64,000 nucleotides of DNA from Demequina lutea (GTDB lineage Bacteria > Actinomycetota > Actinomycetes > Actinomycetales > Demequinaceae): the NCBI RefSeq assembly GCF_013409005.1, contig NZ_JACBZO010000001.1, positions 682,001-746,000 on the forward strand, read 5' to 3'. Numbering within the stretch: position 1 is the first letter of the stretch; each line of letters opens with the position of its first letter. A program made the translations under genes and the position numbers. Of this stretch, positions 38,886 through 50,000 are shown piece after piece. The notes under the pieces are model-generated. The model made no database searches, was not told where the DNA came from, and saw nothing but the letters and a program-made list of their open reading frames with translations.

Positions 38886-40238
38886 ATGGTTCCCTCGTTT
38901 GGTCGCGCGCCGACTACGACGCCCGACGCGGCTCGCGTCCAGTCGGGCAGGCGGGCACTTCTCGTGCTGTTCGGCATCCTGGGACTGCTCACCACCACGT
39001 TCCTGTCGCGCCTGCCATCGGTGAGCCACCTCATGCACGTGACGACCGCGGGCCTCGCCATGTTGCTCCTTTCGGGCGCGATGGGTGCACTCGTTGCCCT
39101 CACGGTGACGGGGTGGGCCACGGCGCGGTTCGGCGCTCGCGCCCTCCTGTGGTGGTCGAGCTTCGGCTACCTTGTGGCCTTCTCCGGGGTGGGTGTGGCG
39201 AGTGCGCTTGGCTCGTCGATGCTGTTCGTGACGGCGTACTTCTTTGTGAGCGTCACATTCGCGCTCTCCAACGTGCCCATCAATGCCGAGGCGGCCGAGC
39301 TCGAGAGGCTCGTCGGCCGCCCGATCATGTCGCAGTTCCACGCGGCGTTCTCCGTGGGAATGGCGCTGGGTCTCGCCATCGGCGTGGCAGCGTCGCACTG
39401 GCGCATCGAGCCCATGTGGCACTTCGTGATCGTCGCCGCCGCCGCGACCGCGTTGCGGCTTGCCATGATTCCCGTCGCGGTGATCGACGGCACCCCCGAT
39501 CCGCGCGTGGCGAGCAAATCACTCGGCGGCCCGTTTGCGACGGCGGGTGTCGAGTATCACAACAAGCGCGTACTCCTGATTGGTGCGATCGTCTTTGCCG
39601 CGTCGATGACGGAGAACGTCGCGGCGCAGTGGCTTCCACTTTCGATCGTCGACGACTTCGGCAAGCGCGAGGCCTTGGGTGACATCATCTACTGGGTGTT
39701 TGTGGCGGCGATGTTCTCGGTGCGCGTCAACGGGGCCCGCGTGATCGATCGGTGGGGACGCGTCGTGACTCTGCGCACCTCTGCCGTGCTGGTAGTGCTC
39801 GGAGTTGTGCTGTTCGCGACCACGCCCGTGTTCTGGTTGGTGCCCGTCGCCGCGCTCTTGTGGGGTGTGGGGGCCGCCCTGAACTTCCCGATCGGCTTCT
39901 CGGCCGCCGCGGACGACCCGCGGCATGCGGCCGCGCGTGTCGCCGCAGTGTCGACTTTTTCGACGGTGGCCGGGCTCATGGTGCCGCAAGCGGTCGGCCG
40001 CCTGGCGGAGTGGGTTCCGCTGCGCCACGCGATGCTGCTCGTCGTCGTCGGTTCCGTCGCGTCGTTTGTCTTGGCTCGTTCCGTTCGCGGCCAGAACCGC
40101 ATCTTCAAGTCCCGCCGTGCGGATGCCGCCACGGTCGGCTCGGCGATGTTGGGGAGAAAGCGTCAGGAGCCGGTGGGCGATCCCGCAGCGGTGATCGACG
40201 CGGCGGGCGTCGCCATCCCGATGCACGCGCAGGAGTAG
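38886..40238 (+). CDS. MFS transporter under LacI-type control
   Basis: Membrane protein of 450 residues with about twelve hydrophobic segments. It resembles the actinobacterial group of major facilitators annotated as sugar or purine-like transporters, with TTTFLSRLPSVSHLM in the first loop, GARALLWWSSFGYLV, and VNGARVIDRWGRVVTLR in the second half. The ATG at 38886 has AAGG at the right distance; upstream in-frame sequence overlaps the operator. The operator and divergent LacI regulator suggest induction by a carbohydrate or related compound. A polar tail of about 40 residues follows the last helix. Confidence 0.88.
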   Translation: MVPSFGRAPTTTPDAARVQSGRRALLVLFGILGLLTTTFLSRLPSVSHLMHVTTAGLAMLLLSGAMGALVALTVTGWATARFGARALLWWSSFGYLVAFSGVGVASALGSSMLFVTAYFFVSVTFALSNVPINAEAAELERLVGRPIMSQFHAAFSVGMALGLAIGVAASHWRIEPMWHFVIVAAAATALRLAMIPVAVIDGTPDPRVASKSLGGPFATAGVEYHNKRVLLIGAIVFAASMTENVAAQWLPLSIVDDFGKREALGDIIYWVFVAAMFSVRVNGARVIDRWGRVVTLRTSAVLVVLGVVLFATTPVFWLVPVAALLWGVGAALNFPIGFSAAADDPRHAAARVAAVSTFSTVAGLMVPQAVGRLAEWVPLRHAMLLVVVGSVASFVLARSVRGQNRIFKSRRADAATVGSAMLGRKRQEPVGDPAAVIDAAGVAIPMHAQE

Positions 40239-40276
40239 GGGCCGGTCGCGCCGGGCGTCGCCGTTACGCTGGGCGC

Positions 40277-41374
40277 ATGACACGTCTTGCCGACCTCACG
40301 ACGCTACGCGTGGGCGGACCAGCGAGCGAACTGGTCGAGCCGACAACCGACGCCGATCTGATCGCGGCCGTTCGCGACGCCGATGCCGCGGGCATCCCTG
40401 TGCTGGTAATCGGCGGCGGCTCCAACCTGGTGGTGGGCGACGAGGGCTTCGACGGCGTCGTGATCCGCGACGCCAGGCGAGACATCGAACGCGACGTGGC
40501 GATCCAGGACGATGGCTTCTGCGGCGGAGTCTCCGTCACCGTCGCGGCGGGGGTGCCGTGGGACGACGTGGTGGCTCGGGCGGTTCGCGATGAGTGGGTG
40601 GGGCTCGAGGCACTGTCGGGGATACCAGGGTCGACGGGTGCCACTCCCGTGCAGAACGTCGGCGCGTATGGCTCCGAGGTGGCCGAGACGATCGCCTCCG
40701 TGCGCACGTGGGATCGGCTCGAGTCGCGTGTGCGCACGCTCCCTGCGATCGACTGCGGCTTCGGCTACCGCGACTCGCTGTTCAAGCGCTCCCAGCGAGG
40801 CGCGGCGAGCGACGGCGCGGTGTGGTCGCCCACTCCGCGATTCGTGGTGATCGACGTGACGTTCCAGATGCGCTATGGCACCCGCTCGGCTCCCGTGAAG
40901 TACGCACAACTGGCTCAGGCCCTCGACGTCCAGGTCGGAGGAACCGCATCCACTGCCGCCGTGCGTGACGCGGTGTTGGAGCTGAGGCGTTCCAAGGGAA
41001 TGGTGCTCGACGTGACCGACCACGACACGTGGAGCGCCGGTTCGTTCTTCACCAATCCCGTCGTCGCCGCCGACGTTGCGGCGAGCCTTCCAGACGATGC
41101 CCCGCGGTACCCGGCGGGACTCGGCGCCCCCGAGGGCGCCATCAAGACGAGCGCCGCGTGGCTCATCGAGCACGCGGGCTTTGGTAGGGGCTATGGAGTG
41201 ACGGCCGATGCCGTGGCGACCCTGTCGACGAGGCACACGCTCGCGCTGACCAACAGGGGAGGGGCCACCGCCGCCGATGTCCTCGCCCTCGCCCGCGCGG
41301 TGCGCGGCGGGGTGCGGGCGGCGTTCGGCATTGAACTGGTGCCCGAGCCGGTCATGGTGGCCGCGGAGATTTAG
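40277..41374 (+). CDS. murB: UDP-N-acetylenolpyruvoylglucosamine reductase MurB
   Basis: FAD enzyme of 365 residues that reduces UDP-GlcNAc-enolpyruvate to UDP-MurNAc, a committed step of peptidoglycan synthesis. N-terminal TTLRVGGPASELVEP and the FAD-binding VIGGGSNLVVGDEGFDG are clear; GLEALSGIPGSTGATPVQNVGAYG holds the catalytic region, GYRDSLFK the Arg/Asp pair, and SAGSFFTNPV the catalytic Ser; the C-terminal Glu is in ELVPEPVMV. The length fits the actinobacterial type. The ATG at 40277 starts at the conserved N-terminus; upstream open sequence overlaps the MFS gene. It ends at a strong terminator. Confidence 0.95.
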   Translation: MTRLADLTTLRVGGPASELVEPTTDADLIAAVRDADAAGIPVLVIGGGSNLVVGDEGFDGVVIRDARRDIERDVAIQDDGFCGGVSVTVAAGVPWDDVVARAVRDEWVGLEALSGIPGSTGATPVQNVGAYGSEVAETIASVRTWDRLESRVRTLPAIDCGFGYRDSLFKRSQRGAASDGAVWSPTPRFVVIDVTFQMRYGTRSAPVKYAQLAQALDVQVGGTASTAAVRDAVLELRRSKGMVLDVTDHDTWSAGSFFTNPVVAADVAASLPDDAPRYPAGLGAPEGAIKTSAAWLIEHAGFGRGYGVTADAVATLSTRHTLALTNRGGATAADVLALARAVRGGVRAAFGIELVPEPVMVAAEI

Positions 41375-41415
41375 AGAGACGCGATCTAGAGAAACGCGAT
41401 CAAGCGAAACGTAGG

Positions 41416-41445
41416 AAGGGCCCCGACCTTGAGGTTGGGGCCCTT
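41416..41445. terminator. bidirectional terminator between murB and the ABC permease
   Basis: Stem AAGGGCCCC (41416-41424) / GGGGCCCTT (41437-41445), extended by GACC/GGTT pairing inside. It serves the convergent murB and ABC-exporter genes. Confidence 0.85.
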
Positions 41446-41460
41446 CGCGTTCCGAAGAGG

Positions 41461-43977
41461 CTATCCGTCGGCCGCGATGGCCTTGAGGATGTCCAGCCGC
41501 GAGGCACGGTAGGCGGGCCAGATGGCCGCCACCACGCCAGCGATGAGGGACAACACTGTGTACACGCCGATCAACGCCCACGGGACGACTGGTCGGTCGA
41601 TCCCGTAACTGCTGAGCGAGTGCACGAGCGCGGCGCCGAGGCCCACTCCCAGGATGATTCCCAGGATCGTGCCGAACAGTGCCATGACGACCGACTCGAG
41701 CGTGATCATTCCCCACACTGCGCTTCGCTTGATGCCGACCGCACGGAGCAGGCCGATCTCCCGAGTCCGCTCGGTAACCGACAGCAACAGCGTGTTGGCC
41801 ACACCCAGGATCGCGATGATGAGCGCCGCGCCGAGCATCGCAGAGATGAACCCGAGGAAGGTATCGATTCCTTGGTTGAACAGCTTCGTCAGCGAGGCCG
41901 GCGACTGAGGCTCCACGAGCGGGAAGTTCGTGGCGAGTGCGTCCTTGACGGCGGTCGTTGTGGTGTCAGCGTTGGCTCCGTCCTTGAAGCCGACCAACGC
42001 CTGGACGACCACCGGTTCGGACACGAGAGCGGTGCCTTGAGGCCAATCGACCAAGAACGCTTGGTCGCCCTTGTTCGTGTAGAGACCGGTGACGGTCAGG
42101 GTCTCGGTCCCTGCAAGGCCCTTGATCGTGACCTGATCGCCCACCTTGATGCCGAGCGCCTGAATCGTCGGATCGATAAACACGCCTCCGTCAAGCTTCG
42201 ACAGCGGCCGATCGGTACGGAAGTCATAGAGCTCGCTCGCGTGAGCGGCATCCACGTAAGTCACCCCATAGTCGACCCCGTCGAAGGTTGCCTTCGTCTG
42301 ACCCATGCGCACCACGTTCGCGACGCCTTCCGTACCCGAGATGGCATCGAGGGCGCCCTGTGGAATGGGGCCGCTCGTCGGGATCACGAACAGGTCGGCC
42401 GACGTGGTCTTGAATTGCGACGTAAACGTGTCCTTGAATGACGCGGTGAACGTGGCAACGAGGGCGAGAAGCATGACGCCGATCATGAGAGCCGCGGCGG
42501 TGTTCGCAGAGCGCCTCGGCTCCCTGCGGATGTTGTTCGCGGCAAGAGTGCCGTTCACGCCCCACAGCCTCGAGAGGATCCCACGCAGACCAAATGCCAT
42601 CGGCACCAGTACCTGCGCGGCGAGTAGCGTCACACCAAGCACGACCAAGACGGCACCGATCGCTACCCAGATCCACGCCTTGGGCACGTTGACATAGAGG
42701 CCGATGAAGACGGACGCGATTCCAGCGACCGCCATGGCGCCCCCGACGATGTTGCGCACCGTGAGCGACTTCTTGCCCGCGGTGCCCGCCTCGCGGAGAG
42801 CCTCCATCGGAGAGATGTTCGACGCGTGGATGGCGGGCAAGAGCGCGGAGACGATCGTAATCGCGAGGCCAAGACCGTAGCCCAACAGCACACCGTTGAG
42901 CGGAAGGGTGATGGCTCCCAAGATATTGCCGGAGAAGGATTCGACGAGGGCCGCCAATCCGAGAGCAAGCAGCCACCCCAGCAGGATCCCAAGGGTCGAC
43001 GCAATCAGCCCGACGACGGCCGCCTCAAGCAGGATCATGGTTCGGATCTGCTTGCCATGCGCACCGATTGCGCGCAGCAGCCCGAACTCCCTGGTGCGCT
43101 GCGTGACGATGATTCTGAACGTGTTGACGATGATGTATGCGCCTACGAACAGCGACACCAATCCGAACACCAACGCGAAGATATTGACGTACTTGAGAAT
43201 GTTGTTGAGAGAGGCGCTTTGTTCCTTGGCCTTGTCCTCGGCCGTGATCGCCCTCGTGTCCTTGGGGAGGGTGGGCGTGATCTCTTTGACGACGGTGGCC
43301 GGCGAGACGCCATCGGCCGTGAGGACCGCGATGGTGCTGTAATTCGTGAGGCCTCCACCGATCGCCCTCACCGTGTTCTCGTTGGCATACAGGAGGCTCG
43401 CGGTCTGGAGGTCGTTGTTCTGACCAAACCGGATGGTTCCCACGACGGTCAGGTCCTGCACTCCAGTGTCGGATGCGAGTTTCGCAACTCCACCGAGCTG
43501 GATACCTAGCTTCTTGAAGGTGTCGACGTCGACGACCACCTCGTTGTCGGCAACGGGCGCGCGGCCGTCGATGAGGGTGGCGCGGTCCAGGTCGGAATTG
43601 CCTGTCCAGTTGTACAGCAGGGTGGGCGCGCCTTGGCCGAGAGGCGCGTCGCCCGCAGCGTTGAGCAGGCTTCCGCTCTCATAGGCCACGCCGCCCTCGG
43701 CGAGCTTTACGCCGGGAAGCGCGCTGATGGTTGCCACGTTTGCCGTGGTGAAGAGCCCCTCTTTGGAGTTGGGGTCAAGGTTGGCGTGGGGATCGGGTTC
43801 GACCACGACGTCGACGGTCGAGTAGATCGTCGAGAAGAGGTCGCCGAAGCCCTTGGAAAGCGAGTTGGTAAACGTGAATACCGACGACACGAGCGCGACG
43901 CCGAGCGCCACGGCCACCGCCGTCAGGATGAGTCGTTTCGGATTGTGCCGAACCGACTTGAGTGCGAGTCGCAGCAT
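41461..43977 (-). CDS. FtsX-like ABC transporter permease (MacB-type)
   Basis: Membrane protein of 838 residues. The N-terminal helix (LILTAVAVALGVALVSSVFTF) is followed by a MacB_PCD-like extracytoplasmic domain, then an FtsX module with NTFRIIVTQRTREFGLLRAIGA near residue 290. A second such domain comes in the second half, ending NTLLLSVTERTREIGLLRAVGIKRSAVWG and four more hydrophobic helices. This is the duplicated FtsX layout of mechanotransmission ABC exporters. The ATP-binding gene is 6 bp upstream, and a NarL-type two-component system lies nearby, the arrangement of antimicrobial-peptide or cell-envelope stress exporters. The exported compound is unknown. Confidence 0.92.
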   Translation of the reverse strand: MLRLALKSVRHNPKRLILTAVAVALGVALVSSVFTFTNSLSKGFGDLFSTIYSTVDVVVEPDPHANLDPNSKEGLFTTANVATISALPGVKLAEGGVAYESGSLLNAAGDAPLGQGAPTLLYNWTGNSDLDRATLIDGRAPVADNEVVVDVDTFKKLGIQLGGVAKLASDTGVQDLTVVGTIRFGQNNDLQTASLLYANENTVRAIGGGLTNYSTIAVLTADGVSPATVVKEITPTLPKDTRAITAEDKAKEQSASLNNILKYVNIFALVFGLVSLFVGAYIIVNTFRIIVTQRTREFGLLRAIGAHGKQIRTMILLEAAVVGLIASTLGILLGWLLALGLAALVESFSGNILGAITLPLNGVLLGYGLGLAITIVSALLPAIHASNISPMEALREAGTAGKKSLTVRNIVGGAMAVAGIASVFIGLYVNVPKAWIWVAIGAVLVVLGVTLLAAQVLVPMAFGLRGILSRLWGVNGTLAANNIRREPRRSANTAAALMIGVMLLALVATFTASFKDTFTSQFKTTSADLFVIPTSGPIPQGALDAISGTEGVANVVRMGQTKATFDGVDYGVTYVDAAHASELYDFRTDRPLSKLDGGVFIDPTIQALGIKVGDQVTIKGLAGTETLTVTGLYTNKGDQAFLVDWPQGTALVSEPVVVQALVGFKDGANADTTTTAVKDALATNFPLVEPQSPASLTKLFNQGIDTFLGFISAMLGAALIIAILGVANTLLLSVTERTREIGLLRAVGIKRSAVWGMITLESVVMALFGTILGIILGVGLGAALVHSLSSYGIDRPVVPWALIGVYTVLSLIAGVVAAIWPAYRASRLDILKAIAADG

Positions 43978-43983
43978 GATGAA

Positions 43984-44733
43984 TCAGTGCCCCATCCGCT
44001 TCATGCGGTCGAGTACCTTCTCGGCGGTCGGTTCGAGCATTTCGTCGACAATCTTTCCGTCCTCGAGGAACAGGATGCGGTCGGAGTATGACGCGGCAGT
44101 CGGGTCGTGGGTCACCATGACAATCGTCTGGTGGAACTCCTTGACGGCGCGGCGCATGAAGCCAAGCAACTCGGATCCTGACTTCGAGTCGAGGTTTCCG
44201 GATGGTTCGTCGGCGAAGATGATTTCCGGGCGCGCCACGAGGGCGCGGGCGACGGCGACGCGCTGCTGCTGGCCGCCTGAAAGCTCGGCGGGAAGGTGGG
44301 TGAGACGGTCGCCGAGCCCGAGGATTGAGATGACCTCGTCAAACCACGCCTTGTCGACCTTCTTGCCCGCGATGTCCATGGGCAAGGTGATGTTTTCCTT
44401 CGCATTGAGCGAGGGGATCAGGTTGAACGCCTGGAAGATGAAGCCGATGTGGTTGCGGCGAATGTCGGTGATCTGGGCCTCGGTGAGCCCGGTGATCGTG
44501 ACGTTGGAGATGGTCGACTCGCCCGCGGTGAGGCGATCGAGGCCCGCGAGGGTGTGCAGCAGGGTGGACTTTCCGGAGCCCGAAGGGCCCATGATCGCGG
44601 TGAACTCCGCGCGGTTCATGGTGACGTTGATGCCGTCGAGGGCGCGCACTGCCATGTCGCCCTGTCCGTAATCCTTGTAGCCGTTGGTCATGGTTGCCGC
44701 TGCTGGAGCGGTGGCGACCTGGGTCGTGCTCAT
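43984..44733 (-). CDS. ABC transporter ATP-binding protein (MacB/LolD-type)
   Basis: ATPase of 249 residues. Walker A is MGPSGSGKST, the Q-loop follows in HIGFIFQAFNLIPSL, the signature is LSGGQQQRVAVARAL, and Walker B is IIFADEPSGNLD; the H-loop is IVMVTHDP. All are intact. The N-terminus at 44733 (MSTTQVATA) is the first ATG fitting the domain; the frame is open upstream without domain character. It pairs with the FtsX-like permease 6 bp downstream. The region between it and the response regulator (about 170 bp) contains the probable promoter. Confidence 0.93.
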   Translation of the reverse strand: MSTTQVATAPAAATMTNGYKDYGQGDMAVRALDGINVTMNRAEFTAIMGPSGSGKSTLLHTLAGLDRLTAGESTISNVTITGLTEAQITDIRRNHIGFIFQAFNLIPSLNAKENITLPMDIAGKKVDKAWFDEVISILGLGDRLTHLPAELSGGQQQRVAVARALVARPEIIFADEPSGNLDSKSGSELLGFMRRAVKEFHQTIVMVTHDPTAASYSDRILFLEDGKIVDEMLEPTAEKVLDRMKRMGH

Positions 44734-44902
44734 GGGGATGCCTTTCGTTTTTTCGGTTCCCGACCACGTAAGTGTGCCTGGGCGAGCCCGCCGGGTGCAT
44801 CGGCCGAATGGATGGTTCTCGGTGGTCCTTCTTGCGGACGATGCCAGGGTTATCCCCCACGCGCCTCCCCTAGTTGGGGGAACGGCGGGCGCGCGCGGGC
44901 TA

Positions 44903-45619
44903 CTAGCCGCGGGGGAGGACGATGCCGGAGTCGTACGCCTCGACCACGGCCTGGACCCTGTCGCGGACGCCAAGTTTGGTGAGGATGTGGCTGACGTGGG
45001 TCTTTACTGTCGTGTTCGACACGAAGAGTTCCGAAGCGATCTCTTGGTTGGACAGCCCGCGCGCCAAGAGTTGAAGGACCTCGACCTCGCGATCCGACAG
45101 GTCGCCGATCGCCTCCGCAGAGGGGACGTGTGCGGCGGTCTCACCCTGAAGGGCGGGCACCGCGGGCTGGATTGGCAGGGAGGCGGCATCGTCGCGCGAC
45201 CCGCGAGCGAATTGCTCGATGACCCTGCGCGTGACCTCGGGGGCGAGGAGGGCCTCTCCGGCCGCGACGACCCGGACGGCGTTGACGAGGGCGTCTCCGT
45301 CGGCGCTCTTCAGGAGAAAACCGGACGCGCCCGCGCGCAGCGCGCCGTAGAGATACTCGTCGTCGTCAAAGGTGGTCAGGATGACCACGCGCGATGAGGG
45401 CGTCGCCTTGAGAACCTCGACGGTCGCGGCGAGACCGTCCATGCCTGGCATACGGATATCCATGAGGATCACGTCGGGGCAGTGCGACGCCGCGAGGGCC
45501 ACGGCGTCTTCGCCATTGGCGGCCTCACAACACACCTCGATGTCGCCCTCGGATTCGAGGATCATCTTCAGGCCGACACGCACCATGGGTTGGTCGTCGA
45601 CGAGTCCCACTCGAATCAC
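44903..45619 (-). CDS. NarL/LuxR-family response regulator (LiaR-like)
   Basis: Response regulator of 238 residues. Receiver domain: VDDQPMVR holds the acidic pair, Asp54 in LMDIRMP is the phosphorylation site, and VVILTTFD is the usual Thr/Ser region. C-terminal LuxR helix-turn-helix: [43 protein letters not shown] (45027-45155). The stop of the kinase gene upstream overlaps the start by 4 bp. The pair probably controls the ABC exporter downstream on the same strand, as in LiaRS/VraSR-like envelope-stress systems. Confidence 0.94.
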   Translation of the reverse strand: MIRVGLVDDQPMVRVGLKMILESEGDIEVCCEAANGEDAVALAASHCPDVILMDIRMPGMDGLAATVEVLKATPSSRVVILTTFDDDEYLYGALRAGASGFLLKSADGDALVNAVRVVAAGEALLAPEVTRRVIEQFARGSRDDAASLPIQPAVPALQGETAAHVPSAEAIGDLSDREVEVLQLLARGLSNQEIASELFVSNTTVKTHVSHILTKLGVRDRVQAVVEAYDSGIVLPRG

Positions 45620-46914
45620 AGGTCCACCTCCACGGGAAGTGTAGGAGGGCCGCCGCGTGACTGCGACCGGGGAGCCATCACTTGATCGTCCGAAACGGGC
45701 AGGACGGCGTGGATGCGGAAGCCGCCGCCCTTGCGGGTGCCCGTCTCGATGCTGCCGCCGAGGGACGCAACGCGCTCGCCCATGCCTGCGATTCCGTGGC
45801 CTCCCGAGCTCGACGCGACATCGGAAATCACGCCCCTGCCGTCGTCCTCCACCGTCACAGTGACCGCGTCCTTCTTGCGCCGAACCGTGACGGTCGCCGT
45901 GGCGCCGTGACCCGCGTACTTGAGGGCGTTAGTGAGCGATTCCTGGATGATCCGGTAGGCGCTGAGCTCGACGCCCGCAGGCACGTGAGTGGTGCCCGTG
46001 ATGGCCAAGCGAACGGGAAGCCCCGCCTCCTCGACTTGCCTCACGAGCGCCGGGATGGCGGCGAGTGAGGGCATTGGTGCGAACGCATCGGTGTCGTGTG
46101 AACCCACGAGCGCTGGCTCCCTGGTCTTGCCCGTGAGTTGCGCCGCCTCGTCAACCGCCTCGCGTTCGGAGGTGCGTAGCACTCCGATCATGCGTTGCAT
46201 CTCTGCTAGACCCTTGCGACCGGAGTCCGCGATCGTCGCCAGGGCATCCGCGATCGCCGGATCGGACCCATTGGCCCTTCGCCGCGCGCCCTCCGCCTGC
46301 AGCGTCATGACCGTCATCTCGTGGGCGACGACGTCGTGAAGCTCTCGCGCGATGCGGGCCCGCTCGGCGCGGACCGCATCCACGGCCGCGATGCGTTGGG
46401 CCTGGTTGCGGCGTTCGGCGCTCAGTTCGAGGTGGGTCATGCGCTCGCGGCGCTTGCGGTCCGCGAGGCCAACGAAGACAGGAAGTGCCACGCCGAGAAT
46501 CATCGTCAGCGTCGCGGTCCATGGCACCGCGTTCGTCGCAAACGTGCCCACCACGGTCCAGGCGATGACCGCGCCACCCACGAGTCCCCCGTGCAGGTAG
46601 GCCTTGCGGCGCGGCAGGTAGGCGCCCGCCGTGTACAGCGCGACCAGCAAAGGGAAGAACCCGGCGTCGGCTGAGTACGAGAGCCCCGCGATGATCGACC
46701 ACATCAGCGCGATGCACCACAGCACGAGCGCGGGGGCGCGCGTGCGCCAGAAGAGAGGCACCGCCAGGAGTCCGAGCAGAACGTAACCCAAGGCGTCGTA
46801 GGGCTTCGGGTCGATCGAGATCTGAGTCTGGGCCGTGTAGGCGGTCACGAGCGAGAGCGCGGAAAACGCGACGGCAATCCCCAGGTCGCCGCCGCGTCTC
46901 AACAGGAACTTCAT
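45616..46914 (-). CDS. sensor histidine kinase (HisKA_3, LiaS/NarX-like)
   Basis: Kinase of 432 residues. The first 150 residues contain about five hydrophobic segments and form the membrane sensor; there is no large extracytoplasmic domain, so it is likely intramembrane-sensing. The HisKA_3 domain carries the phospho-acceptor His193 in [10 protein letters not shown], followed by MQRMIGVLR. The HATPase domain holds [16 protein letters not shown] and DDGRGVISD then [17 protein letters not shown]. It is coupled to the response regulator by 4 bp. Divergent from the EssC-like gene across about 135 bp. Confidence 0.93.
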   Translation of the reverse strand: MKFLLRRGGDLGIAVAFSALSLVTAYTAQTQISIDPKPYDALGYVLLGLLAVPLFWRTRAPALVLWCIALMWSIIAGLSYSADAGFFPLLVALYTAGAYLPRRKAYLHGGLVGGAVIAWTVVGTFATNAVPWTATLTMILGVALPVFVGLADRKRRERMTHLELSAERRNQAQRIAAVDAVRAERARIARELHDVVAHEMTVMTLQAEGARRRANGSDPAIADALATIADSGRKGLAEMQRMIGVLRTSEREAVDEAAQLTGKTREPALVGSHDTDAFAPMPSLAAIPALVRQVEEAGLPVRLAITGTTHVPAGVELSAYRIIQESLTNALKYAGHGATATVTVRRKKDAVTVTVEDDGRGVISDVASSSGGHGIAGMGERVASLGGSIETGTRKGGGFRIHAVLPVSDDQVMAPRSQSRGGPPTLPVEVDL

Positions 46915-47049
46915 GCGCCCAGGCTAGACCGCGCGTCCGCCGCTCCGCATCGGTCGTGGGGAGGAGCGACGGATATCCACTATCCACAGATCCGCAACGG
47001 TCGCCCTCTACGCCTGCCAGGGCCTCACACAATGGCCGGGGAGGGGCAG

Positions 47050-50000
47050 ATGAGTCTCAGGCTGAGCGTCACGACGGGGGAGGGTGCGGTGGCGGCGGTT
47101 TCCGTCACCGCGGCGTCCGACGCGACCGTGGGCGATGTGGCGGAGCACCTATTTCGCGCCGACCCGACGCGCGAGGGAACGACCCCGCCAGTCGACGCCA
47201 CGCTCTTGGTGACGCCCGTGTCTCAAGGCGCCGATGCCCCGACCCGTGTGGCGCCACGCGAGGCCGCGATGGCCGCGGCCGGAATCCGCTCCGGTGATCA
47301 CGTCGACGTTGTCGCCGCCCACGCCGTCGACGACGCCGAGCACAGCCCCGCCGTCGCCACGGTGGCGGTTGTCGGCGGCCCGGATACGGGCAAGGAGGTT
47401 TTGCTCCGCGCCGGCTCCCACATCATCGGCCGCGACACCGAGGCGGCAGTGTCGCTCACCGATCCCTTGGCGTCGCCGCGGCACGCGCGGCTAGTCGTTG
47501 GCGAGACGTTCGAGATCGTGGACATGGGGTCGACGAACGGCGTCCTGATTGACGGGGCCTTCGTGACGCGCGCGACGCTCGCTCAGGGGGACCGGATCAC
47601 GGTGGGCGCCACCGATATGACCATCACGCGGGCCGCGGCGATCGACCGAGCCGTGCCGTCGACGCCCACGGTGCCTTTCACTCGGTCGCCTCGGGTGGTG
47701 CCGCCATTGCCTGCCGAGGAGATCGCTCTTCCCTCGCCGCCGACGCAGCCAACGCCTCGGCCGTTTCCCAGGACCGCCCTGCTGGCCCCCGTGATGCTCG
47801 GATTCGCCATGTACCTGATGACGGGCAGGATGCTGTCGCTCGTCTTCGTCGCCATGAGCCCGCTCATGATGGTGGGCGGGTTCCTCGACAACCGCCACCA
47901 CCAGCGCAAGGAGGCGCACGCCAGGGCGCACGATTTCGAGGCGGCCCTCGCGCTCAGCGAGCGTCGGCTCGACGAGGCACACCAGCGCGAACGGGAGATC
48001 CGCTTGGCTCGGTCCCCTTCCGTGGCGGACGTGTGTGGGGCGGTCAGGTCCGCGACCCCGCCGCTGTGGACGCATCGCGCCGAGCACGACGGCTTCCTCG
48101 AGGTTCGCGTAGGGCTGGGGGCCGTCCCGAGCTCGCTCGTGCTTGAAGCACCCGCGCCGAGCAATGCGGTCGAGGGGACATGGGAAAGGGTGGCCCACTT
48201 GCGCGATCGGTATTCGAGCATCGGCCGCGTGCCCGTGGTCGTGAGCCTCAGGAGCGCAGGCGGGCTTGGCATTGCAGGCGCGGCGCCCACGGCCAGGGCG
48301 ATGGCGCGCGCCGCCGTGATCCAGGTAGCTGGCCTGCATTCGCCGATGGAGTGTGTGATTGCGGCGTTCATTTCGCCCGCGGGCGTCCGTGAGTGGGCCT
48401 GGATCGAGTGGCTCCCGCACGTTTCCTCGCCCGCGTCGCCGCTCGCGGGCGACCACGTGGCCGCCACTCGCGGTGAGGCCCAGCGACTCCTCGTCGGCCT
48501 CGAAGAGGTGGTCGCCCAGCGTGCAGGAAGGGACATCGGCGCCGTCGTTCCCGCAATGAGGGGCACCGACGCTGACCCGTCGCGGGCCGCCGGGCACCAG
48601 GAACCGCCCACGCTGCCCGCCATCGTGGTGGTGGTCGAGGACGATGCACCCGCGGACAAGGGCCGCCTCATCCGCCTGGCCGAGAAAGGCCCCGACGTCA
48701 ACGTTCACGTGCTGTGGATGGCGAGCAAGGTGTCGGGCCTGCCCGCCGCGTGCCGCAGCTTCGTCGAGTCTGCGGAGGTCGCCACAGGGGGAATGGGCAT
48801 CGCGGGTCACGTGCGTCGGGGGGGATTCGACAATCCGGTCACGTGCGAGGTCCTATCCGTGACGGACGCCACGGATGTTGCCAGGCGCCTCGCGTGCGTC
48901 GAGGACGTTGGCGGAGTGATCGACGATGCCGCGGACGTGCCGACCGCGGTGAGCTACCTGGATGCGCACGGATTCGAATCGCTTGATCCGGCGCACCACG
49001 AGGCGCGATGGCGGGCGGAGGACCCTGAGTCCGGGGCGAGGAGGCCATTCTCGTTGCGTGCGCTCGTGGGGCATGCGGGGGATGAACCGTGCTACCTCGA
49101 CCTCAAGACCCAGGGACCCCATGCTCTCGTCGGCGGGACCACCGGCGCTGGCAAGTCGGAGTTCTTGCAGGCGTGGGTCCTTGGCATGGCATCGGCGTAC
49201 AGCCCGCAGAAGGTGACGTTCCTGTTCGTGGACTACAAGGGGGGATCGGCCTTTGCCGATTGCGTCAAGCTGCCTCACTGCGTCGGCCTCGTCACCGACC
49301 TGACGCCCCATCTCGTGGCGCGTGCACTTGCCTCGCTGCGTGCAGAGCTTCACTACCGGGAGCGCCTGCTTGCCGCGAAGGCCGCGAAGGATCTCGAAAC
49401 CCTGGTGGGGCGGGGGGACCCCGACGCGCCTCCCAGCCTGGTGATCGTCATCGACGAGTTTGCGGCTCTCGCTCGCGAGGCGCCCGAGTTTGTCGACGGC
49501 GTGGTCGACATTGGGCAGCGGGGCCGTTCGCTCGGTCTGCACCTCATCATGGCCACTCAGCGGCCCGCTGGAGTGATCAAGGACAGTCTCAGGGCCAACA
49601 CCAATCTCCGCATTGCGTTGCGGATGGCGGACGAGGCCGACTCGTCGGACATCCTCGGCTCGGCCGCCGCCGCACATGTCGACCCCGCGATCCCTGGGCG
49701 CGCCATCGCCCGCACAGGGCCCGGTCGCCTCGCGACATTTCAGTCCGCATACGCGGGCGCCCACTCCACTCCTGGAGGCGGGCGAGCGCGGATCGCGGTG
49801 CGCGGGCTCGCGCTGGGGTCGGGAGTGCGGTGGGGTCCCGGGACGAGTTTGGGGTCGGGGGCGCAGTGGGGGGGCGCAGGGCAAGCTGGCCCCGCCGTCA
49901 TTCCCGATGGAGCGAGCGAAGAGACCGATGCCGCGCGCGTGGTGTCCGCGCTCACAGAGGCGGCTCTTGGCAGGGGCGCACCGCCGCCGAGGCGCCCGTG

